From Simmondsia chinensis (lineage: Eukaryota; Streptophyta; Magnoliopsida; Caryophyllales; Simmondsiaceae), in NCBI GenBank assembly GCA_018398585.1, contig JAGTTD010000013.1, positions 7,288,492-7,352,491 on the forward strand: 64,000 bases of DNA, given 5' to 3'. A program made the translations under genes and the position numbers. The stretch's first letter is position 1; each line of letters begins with the position of its first letter. Under the pieces are notes generated by a model. That model saw nothing but the letters and a program-made list of their open reading frames with translations, ran no database searches and had not been told where the DNA came from. Positions 60,901 through 64,000 of the stretch are shown here, piece after piece.

Positions 60901-61448
60901 CTCATATAAGTTCAAATGAGTATCTATGTTAGAATTATTTGTATTTAGTGTAATTACCTATTAGATTTACATATTAATTTTTTATAAACAATTATTAGGT
61001 TATATAACTTATATTAAGGCAATTAGTGCGCCAAATAAGAACTCGGATTAAAGGGTCATTCAAATGTATAGTCTTTCTTCAAGCCACATAGCATCCACGT
61101 ATAAACCCACTGAGAATTCATCCAAAACTAACTAGTTACAGATAAAGTAGTCCAGTAATCTTATATATTATACGAAACTCTGATGTCAAAGATGTGTTGA
61201 CAGGTGATTAATCATGGAGTGCCACCGGAAGTGATGGAGAAGATGATTGAGGGGATTCGAGAGTTTAATGAGCAGGAAGATTTAGAAGCAAAGAAGAGAT
61301 ACTACAGCCGTGACAGCAACAAGCAAGTGACATTTAACAGTAATTATGATCTTTACAAGTCTCCTGCTGCTAATTGGAGGGATACTTTGTCTGTTCGCAC
61401 TGCCTTTTCTGGCCATCTTGATCACGAACAATTGCCCCCTATTTGCAG
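54934..61448 (+). CDS. Gene C: 2-oxoglutarate/Fe(II)-dependent dioxygenase, 5' part (exons 1 and 2)
   Basis: Exon 1 is 54934-55206 (91 codons, phase 0; EEVKAFDDTKVGVKGLLDSG, LPRIFIRP, VPLINLQEA, ASEKWGFFQ). Exon 2 is 61204-61448 (VINHGVPPEVMEKMIEGIRE, NSNYDLYKSPAANWRDTL, PPICR) and ends in phase 2, like the matching exons of genes A and B. Splice sites are CAG|GTGATG, GACAG|GT and CAG|GTAATT. The intron between FFQ and VINHG is the classical 2OGD position. Intron 1 holds a 5.46-kb gypsy element. The HxD and RxS exons are not in the remaining 2.55 kb of the window. They may lie to the right, behind further insertions, or be lost. Substrate unknown. Confidence 0.8.
55408..55817 (-). repeat. 3' LTR of the gypsy element
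   Basis: 410 bp, TGATACAGTAAAA to CCCCTGTATCA. Confidence 0.95.
55848..60416 (-). pseudogene. Ty3/gypsy gag-pol polyprotein with a few recent lesions
   Basis: From right to left: gag N-terminus from 60416 (60401 MAEGTRSATEIRT, then a long amphipathic helix); gag body from 59885 (FGNVYDDPVSELVNLKQKGS, FDTISVRVGLNEEQLISCFL); zinc knuckle CYFCDEKFEAGHRC at about 59350; protease LIDSGSTHNFID; RT 58702-57639 (MCVDYREINKAT; active site FFDDILVYSH); RNase H, integrase and tail 57620-55848. The integrase has the HHCC motif from WLHTSPSGGHSG to CSVCQACK, DISMDFIEGLP, VSDRDAIF and QSDGQTEVVNR. The tail ends VLVLWKGLPREAATWEYL, chromodomain-like. Lesions: TAG at about 59886-59888, a frameshift near 58650-58700, a 1-nt deletion near 58215, and TAG at about 57639. 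Few lesions and near-identical LTRs point to recent insertion. Confidence 0.93.
60457..60866 (-). repeat. 5' LTR of the gypsy element
   Basis: 410 bp, TGATGCAGTAAAA to CCCCTGTATCA, abutting the initiator-Met-type primer site. Confidence 0.95.
60872..61203 (+). other. Remaining gene C intron 1 sequence
   Basis: AT-rich, ending at the acceptor TGTTGACAG|GT; nothing else recognised. Confidence 0.6.
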
Positions 61449-61595
61449 GTAATTCTCTAGAATGAAACTGATGTAAATAGAGATGAAAATAATTCGATCG
61501 AGATGAAAAAGAGAGAAGAAGGAGCTCAAGAAATATTCAAAGTACTTTTTTTTGTTTTGTTTATAGATAAGGAGTAAAATAACGTGCAATATAAG

Positions 61596-61888
61596 TGTCA
61601 AAGAACTATCTTTTTCAAAAGTTTAAGCTGATGGGTGAAGGCCCAAGAATAGTTTATACTTTAACGTGCCCCCCCATGTGAATGTCAATAGGGCTTGAAG
61701 CGTGAATAGTATACAGGCCCACCTCATACCTTGTACATAAATTGGTTTTAGTATTAAAAGTGGTGGCTGTTAAGATTCGAACTTATAACCTCTAGGTCAT
61801 CAAGGCTCTGATACCATGTCAAGAAACCATCTTTCCCAAAAACTTAAGTTAATGGGTAAAAGTTTAGGAATAGCTTTGTACCCTAACA
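61596..61888 (-). mobile_element. Very small LTR element (SMART/TRIM type), 293 bp
   Basis: Two direct repeats of about 71-72 bp: 61596-61666 and 61817-61888 (TGTCAAAGAACTATC / TGTCAAGAAACCATC, both with GATGGGTGAAGG / AATGGGTAAAAG). On the minus strand the right copy runs TGTTAGGG to TTGACA and is directly followed by TGGTATCAGAGCC (61804-61816), an initiator-Met-tRNA primer site. A seven-G tract (61669-61675) precedes the left copy. The flanks ATAAG / ATATG match at 4 of 5 bases. The interior is only about 150 bp. Structure fits the smallest known plant LTR elements. Confidence 0.7.
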
Positions 61889-62377
61889 ATATGGAAGAGT
61901 ACACCTACAAACAGTAGGCCTCAGAAACAAAAAAGAAACAACAGAGGAAACCCAAGCCTAAACCGTAAAAAGGGAAAAAAGATTAAATCATCAGAAAAAA
62001 TTTCTGGAAAAATAGTTGTACGTTGGAATGGTATTTACGAGTGGGCACTGTTAAAAACTTAATCAGAGATTTTTGGTCAACAAAATTTGTATATCATATT
62101 GAAGATTTTTTCTTTTTGAAGTTTAAGCTGTTAGCTTAATGTGGAAAGTAATTTTATATACTAATAATTCTATGGATTTGAATCACAGAAACAATTCTAT
62201 AAACAGGGCCAATCTTGACATTTGTAAGGTCTAAAGTCAAATTTTTAAAAAGAACTCTTCATATATAATAATATTTCCCTTAAAATATGTTAATATTAAC
62301 AATTGTTATTTAAAAATAACAAACTCAAAAATTTAGGGGCCCTTAAAATTTGAGGGTACCAAGTGGTTGATTGGGCG
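61889..62377. other. Intergenic or intron of gene C, no gene
   Basis: No coding or repeat signature other than AT-rich sequence. Confidence 0.4.
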
Positions 62378-62983
62378 TGTAGGGCTTGACAAATTTGATA
62401 TGCTTTGATATCAATTTTTGAGGAATTGGACTCAAATCTGAGATACACTGATATCAATTTGAGAAGCAGAACTTAACACCCAATACTGGATTCAATTCAA
62501 ATACTATAAAACACAAGAGAAATAAATAAAAGGTAAAAGAGAACAAACAGAAGAACACAATGATTTACGTGAAAAACACCTCTTCAATCGAGAAGGGAAA
62601 AACCACAGGCGGAGATGGAGATCTTTATTGAATGAGAAATAATAGAAGAATTACAATGAAACTTCCTCTGAACGAGATCTGTCACTTCCTCTCAACTCTC
62701 TCTTGATGATAACGATTGGCTCTCTCTTAATTGGATTATTCTTAATTGACCTGCGGCTGGCTGGCTCTCTTAATATATATATATATATATATAGGCATGG
62801 CCGTGACCTAAGTCACGCGTGAAATTCGGTGCCTGATCGATCGGGCCCTTCCCGATCGATCAATGAAGTCTCTGCGTCAATACTCTTCTGCGTTGTTTCC
62901 TGATCGATCGGGTATGCTCCCGATCGATCGATTTGCTTGCGGCCTTCTTCATAAATCCAAGAAATTTGAGACATAACCTAACA
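62378..62983 (-). repeat. 3' LTR of the second derivative copy
   Basis: 606 bp, homologous to 46681-47330 (shared CACAATGATTTACGTG, CTTCCTCTGAACGAGATCT and AAATTTGAGACATAACCTAA ends). Confidence 0.8.
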
Positions 62984-63059
62984 AATCTCCACCTTGGCTC
63001 AAATTTCAAACAAAAGAACTTCTCCACCTTCTCGACAAAACACCCCAAACGAGGTTATC

Positions 63060-63900
63060 TCAACAAAAGAGAAAACCTAATTGAGGCCGGTTGATGCTTG
63101 AACTTTCTGCTAGGTAGCACTTTAATGAACATATCAGTGAAGTTATCAGCAAAACCGATCTTCTTTTCTAAATTAGCTCTTGACACATCTTTTGAATCAG
63201 CCATCGTGATAGCATAAGCAGCTCTCTGATGCTGAACTGTGTTACTTAACTGTAGCTGAACTACCTTTGACCTCTACACCTGGCCAGAGTCATCACTAAT
63301 TGATGACGTCTTTGGTGGATGCAATAACGAAGACTCATCAAATGTGACTCCTCTACTCGTCAGGAATTTATGAGAATTGGAATCCTATAAACGAAATTCC
63401 TTAGTCTTATGTACTACCTGATTGAAGCGAACTCTTTTCTGCTATTCATAAACGGAATGTTCATCTGACTCTGACATAAATGTTGTAGAAACAGCCACTA
63501 ATCCTGTCACTACGGAACCAATAAGTTCATATATAGTTCCAACCCTTCTGCCTTTCATAACAATCAGAGCACTCTGACTGACCTTCAAAACTTTACTTTG
63601 AGTTGTGTATTTGTACCCATGAGAATCAAGGATATCTAAAAAGATGAGATTCTTTTTCAAATCTAGATCATGATGACCATCACTCAAAGTTCTAACGGTG
63701 CCATCAAACATCTTAACTTGGATTATTCCTGTACCCAAAACTGTGCATATTGCATCGTTACGCATAAGAACGGTTCCACCCCGAATTGATTCATATGTGG
63801 CGAATCAGTCTCTATTGAGACAAACATGATAAGAACAACTCAAATCCAGTGCTCCAATTATCTTTAGATCTGGATTGATATTCGATCACTAACAAAACAC
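63060..63900 (-). pseudogene. Pre-integrase and fused 3'-coding remnant of the copia derivative, copy 2
   Basis: 63442-63765 gives the GAG-pre-integrase-like block (GIIQVKMFDGTVRTLSDG, ILDSHGYKYTTQ, SALIVMKGRRVGTIYELIGS). Leftwards follow LTSRGVTFDESSLL (about 63330) and ADNFTDMFIKVLPSRKFKH (about 63100-63160). It has the same domain jump as the copy at 46681-49662. Stops are present. Confidence 0.75.
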
Positions 63901-64000
63901 CATCATCAAACTCATCTTCTACTACATTAGCTTCTTTTCTGGTCCTTAATGTTATCAGCTTTTAATTTCTTCTTAAGCTTAAAATAATCTCTCTTAATGT

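Larger units (their letters stand above)
62378..64000 (-). mobile_element. Second copy of the deletion-derivative copia family, cut by the window edge
   Basis: Its 3' LTR is 62378-62983 (TGTAGGGCTTGAC to CATAACCTAACA), with two GATCGATC palindrome pairs and a (TA)n run at about 62775-62793. A purine tract AGGTGGAGATT follows, then the 3' coding remnant and a pre-integrase block co-linear with 47331-48200. The 5' LTR lies beyond 64000. Confidence 0.8.

Noticed and set aside
55206..61204. Gene C intron flanked by CAGGTGAT on both sides as a second intron gain
   Set aside because: The FFQ|V position is the classical intron site in this family, and an 8-bp match is largely explained by splice consensus.

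Overview
This is nuclear DNA from a flowering plant, most probably a eudicot. It has spliced plant genes with GT-AG introns, an AT-rich background and a dense nest of plant-type transposable elements: Ty1/copia, Ty3/gypsy, hAT, CACTA, Tourist-like MITE, TRIM/SMART elements and SINEs. Nothing bacterial, organellar or viral was seen. I cannot name the species from the sequence alone.

The host content is a tandem array of three plus-strand genes for 2-oxoglutarate/Fe(II)-dependent dioxygenases of the '1-aminocyclopropane-1-carboxylate oxidase homolog' type. Gene A (16219-28882) has four exons. Splicing and conceptual removal of one transposon give exactly 374 codons, but as it stands a 7.55-kb CACTA element sits inside exon 2. 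Gene B (35897-39161) has three exons, encodes 371 residues and looks intact. Gene C (54934 onward) has two exons in the window, with a 5.46-kb gypsy element in intron 1; its catalytic exons lie beyond the right edge or are missing.

Layout: 1-1640 copia 3' end with its LTR; 2.1-3.2 kb MITE-like and LTR fragments; 3.5-8.0 kb an Athila/Tat-like LTR split by a complete hAT element (4648-7814, TSD CAACTGCT); 8767-12520 degenerate copia; 12732-14493 non-coding TRIM/LARD; 14.7 kb SINE; 16.2-28.9 kb gene A with CACTA, a SINE and a solo LTR inside it; 29.8-31.4 kb gypsy relic and LTR/hAT-like fragments; 31957-35640 copia truncated close to the gene B promoter; 35.9-39.2 kb gene B with a tRNA-Ala-like sequence and a MITE in intron 1; 39.9 kb SINE; 41706-42178 solo LTR; 45.8-46.5 kb GC-rich tandem-repeat unit; 46681-49662 deletion-derivative copia; 50405-54725 Tat-like gypsy derivative with an antisense spliced gene; 54.9-61.4 kb start of gene C with a young gypsy element; 61596-61888 very small SMART-like LTR element; 62378 to the end, a second copy of the deletion-derivative copia.

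Most element ends were placed by matching target-site duplications (TSDs) read directly from the sequence. The most notable points are the CACTA insertion whose precise excision would restore the gene A frame; a gene A intron at a non-canonical site bounded by a 10-bp direct repeat containing AG|GT; a SINE whose head is the 3' part of 5S rRNA; paired GATCGATC palindromes in one copia LTR family; a 293-bp LTR element; and an antisense, intron-containing gene inside a Tat-like element.
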